Source: Treponema sp. (lineage in GTDB: Bacteria; Spirochaetota; Spirochaetia; Treponematales; Breznakiellaceae). From it: a stretch of DNA of 13,757 nucleotides. Below the pieces are notes generated by a model. It did no database searches. It was not told where the DNA came from and saw only the letters and a list, made by a program, of their open reading frames with translations. The stretch covers positions 1-13,757 of the forward strand of contig WQWD01000031.1 of assembly GCA_009785545.1 (NCBI GenBank), written 5' to 3'. Below, one piece after another: positions 12,019 through 13,757 of the stretch. The translations under genes were made by a program, and so were the position numbers. Within the stretch, counting starts at the first letter, position 1, and every line of letters begins with the position of its first letter.

Positions 12019-13757
12019 ATGAAATTAGTAAAAACTATCGTCTCACGACCTACAACTATTTTTATTGTTTTTGCCCTTCTTATCGGGCTGGGGCTTTTCG
12101 CACTTGTGAATCTGCCTATCGACTTGTATCCTGATATCAATGCCCCGGTTATAGTGGTAATTACACCATACCCCGGAGCAGGCCCGGAAGAAGTAGAACG
12201 TTCCGTTACACGCCCATTAGAAGCTGTTTTATCCGGCATATCCGGTTTAGAAAGAGTTACTTCCTCATCGAGCACAGGTTCCAGCTTTGTTATACTGGAA
12301 TTTACTTTTGGCACTGATCTGGTTGACGCATCAAACTCCATTCGAGACGCAATTGAACGAATCAGAAGATTTTTACCGGCCGATGCCGAAACACCAATAG
12401 TTTTCAGGTTTGACATATCAATGATCCCGATCATGAACTTGAGAGTTACATCTGACAGGCGAACCGCAGAAGAATTACGTATAATAGCAGAAGACACAAT
12501 TATTCCCCGAATTGAACAAACGCCGGGAATTGCAACAGCAACCTTAAGCGGAGGCAGGGAAAGAATAGTCCGTGTAGAAATATCGCAAAGCCGCCTGGAA
12601 GCTTACGGTCTTACGATAACGCAAATTCAACAGATGATTGCCATGCAAAATATTCAGACTGCGGCAGGAACAATCATCGACGATGGAATGACTTTTATTC
12701 TGACAACAATGGGCGAGTTTGAATCGTTAGACCAGCTTGAAAATACGATAGTTTCTTTCAGAGGTGGCGGCGTTGTCGCAGGGCAGGTTGAAATGCCCAG
12801 AATGATCCTCTTACGCGACCTCGCTGATGTGTCTATAGGATATCGCGATGAAACCAGCATAGTTTTAGTAGACAGTCATCCCTCAGTAACAATGTCAGTA
12901 CAAAGGCAGAGCGGAATAAACTCAGTTCAGGCTGCCAGAGATTTGCGAGAAAGAATAGAACGAATAAACAGCGATCTTCCGCCGGATATAACTATAGCAG
13001 AGCTATGGAATACGACAGATATTATAGAAAATTCTTTAAACCAAGTAACGCAAACAGCTTTTATGGGTGCATTTTTGGCGGTATTCACATTATTTTTATT
13101 CCTTCGTGCAAAAAAACCTACGATAATTATCGGTATCAGCATACCTGTATCCGTTATCATTACAATGCTGCTTATGTACTTTGCAGGTTTAACATTAAAC
13201 TTGATGACAATGGCAGGTCTTATCCTTGGGATAGGAATGTTGATTGACAATTCAATCGTTATATTAGAAAACATTTATAAATACCGTGAAAAAGGCGCGA
13301 AACTAAAAACTGCGTCTGTTTTAGGCACATCTGAAATGACAATTGCCATTACAGCTTCAACCCTTACAACAATCTGCGTTTTTGCCCCGATGATAATGTT
13401 TCAGGGTCTTTTGGAAGTTGCCGGAGAAATATTTGCAGGGCTTGCCTTTACAGTAGTAATATCACTGGCTATATCGCTTATTACGGCTCTTTTTCTTGTT
13501 CCCGTTCTTTGCAGTCATTATCTGCCAATCGTTACGCGAAAACAGGTTCCGTTAAAAGGTAAACTGGCTGTAATCGACGCAAAATTTGAAAACTTTTTTG
13601 TATGGCTGGAAACCAAGTACAAAAACGCAGTCAAAAAAGTACTAAAACGAAAACTTTTAGTTATACTTGTTTTATTAGGATTATTTATCGGCAGTATCGT
13701 TTTAATTCCGGTAGTTGGCTGGGAATTTGAACCGGCACAGGAAGCCGATAATGTTGA
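12019..13757 (+). CDS. RND-family efflux transporter (AcrB/BesB type), N-terminal part
   Basis: The inner-membrane pump, driven by the proton gradient; the frame is open to the window edge, showing 579 of an expected ~1000-1050 residues. The ATG at 12019 follows GAGG (12005-12008), 18 bases after the adaptor stop. The first membrane helix (12-30) is followed by NLPIDLYPDINAPVIVVITPYPGAGPEEVE (31-60), a hallmark of the family. A periplasmic porter domain runs to about 340. Helices 2-6 lie between about 343 and 497. Helix 4 reads GLILGIGMLIDNSIVILENIY: Asp 410 matches the first proton-relay Asp of AcrB (407), while the second (408) is Asn 411. Helix 7 begins near 545 and the window ends just after it. 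The order TolC, adaptor, RND matches Borrelia besC-besA-besB. Substrate cannot be told from sequence; multidrug export is the family expectation. Confidence 0.95.
   Translation, partial: MKLVKTIVSRPTTIFIVFALLIGLGLFALVNLPIDLYPDINAPVIVVITPYPGAGPEEVERSVTRPLEAVLSGISGLERVTSSSSTGSSFVILEFTFGTDLVDASNSIRDAIERIRRFLPADAETPIVFRFDISMIPIMNLRVTSDRRTAEELRIIAEDTIIPRIEQTPGIATATLSGGRERIVRVEISQSRLEAYGLTITQIQQMIAMQNIQTAAGTIIDDGMTFILTTMGEFESLDQLENTIVSFRGGGVVAGQVEMPRMILLRDLADVSIGYRDETSIVLVDSHPSVTMSVQRQSGINSVQAARDLRERIERINSDLPPDITIAELWNTTDIIENSLNQVTQTAFMGAFLAVFTLFLFLRAKKPTIIIGISIPVSVIITMLLMYFAGLTLNLMTMAGLILGIGMLIDNSIVILENIYKYREKGAKLKTASVLGTSEMTIAITASTLTTICVFAPMIMFQGLLEVAGEIFAGLAFTVVISLAISLITALFLVPVLCSHYLPIVTRKQVPLKGKLAVIDAKFENFFVWLETKYKNAVKKVLKRKLLVILVLLGLFIGSIVLIPVVGWEFEPAQEADNV

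Noticed and set aside
12012..12497. A 161-codon minus-strand open frame opposite the RND gene
   Set aside because: The plus strand here encodes unmistakable RND motifs, and the minus frame is a Ser/Thr/Ile-rich mirror of them with no ribosome site.

Overview
The window looks like a piece of a spirochaete chromosome, most likely Treponema or a close relative. Three things point there: (i) spoVG, tRNA-Gln, rplY (L25/Ctc) and tilS lie in that order on the minus strand, an arrangement also known from Borrelia apart from a pth gene that is absent here; (ii) a TolC / adaptor / RND efflux operon has the gene order and the hairpin-less adaptor of Borrelia BesC-BesA-BesB; (iii) there is a DUF2147 secreted protein and a lipoprotein with a relaxed lipobox. 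Base composition is moderate to AT-rich, and the gaps between genes are clearly AT-rich. The species cannot be named from sequence alone.

Layout. 1-385 (+) is the 3' end of a CorC/HlyC-type CBS-domain protein. It converges on galM (483-1490, -), with a perfect 17-bp inverted repeat between them. galM is divergent from a DUF2147 exported protein (1559-2083, +). That gene converges, across a second palindrome (2089-2140), on a TraB-family membrane protein (2146-3363, -), whose start codon overlaps the stop of a TPR lipoprotein gene (3363-4805, -). The TPR gene is divergent from an unrecognised 610-residue membrane-anchored protein (4916-6748, +). A third repeat-rich gap (6750-6841) separates this from the tilS-rplY-tRNA-Gln-spoVG block (6841-9154, -). 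A 328-bp AT-rich gap follows, then the efflux operon: TolC-family channel (9483-10991), periplasmic adaptor lipoprotein (11011-12000) and the first ~579 codons of an RND pump (12019 to the window edge), all +.

How the genes work together. The TolC, adaptor and RND proteins should form one tripartite export pump across the two membranes. spoVG, tRNA-Gln, rplY and tilS are an information-processing cluster: RNA-binding regulator, glutamine tRNA, ribosomal protein and tRNA-Ile lysidine synthetase. The TPR lipoprotein and TraB protein are translationally coupled and may share a process in the cell envelope, possibly with the divergent 610-residue protein; this is inference.

No wholly new system such as a defence island, phage or CRISPR array is visible. 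The most unusual signals are a 7-bp tandem repeat (four perfect copies) inside the tilS coding region, a family of GAGGCTGTyyCAAAA palindromes at convergent gene ends, a palindrome embedded in the coding sequence of the 610-residue protein, and the adaptor with no room for a coiled-coil hairpin.
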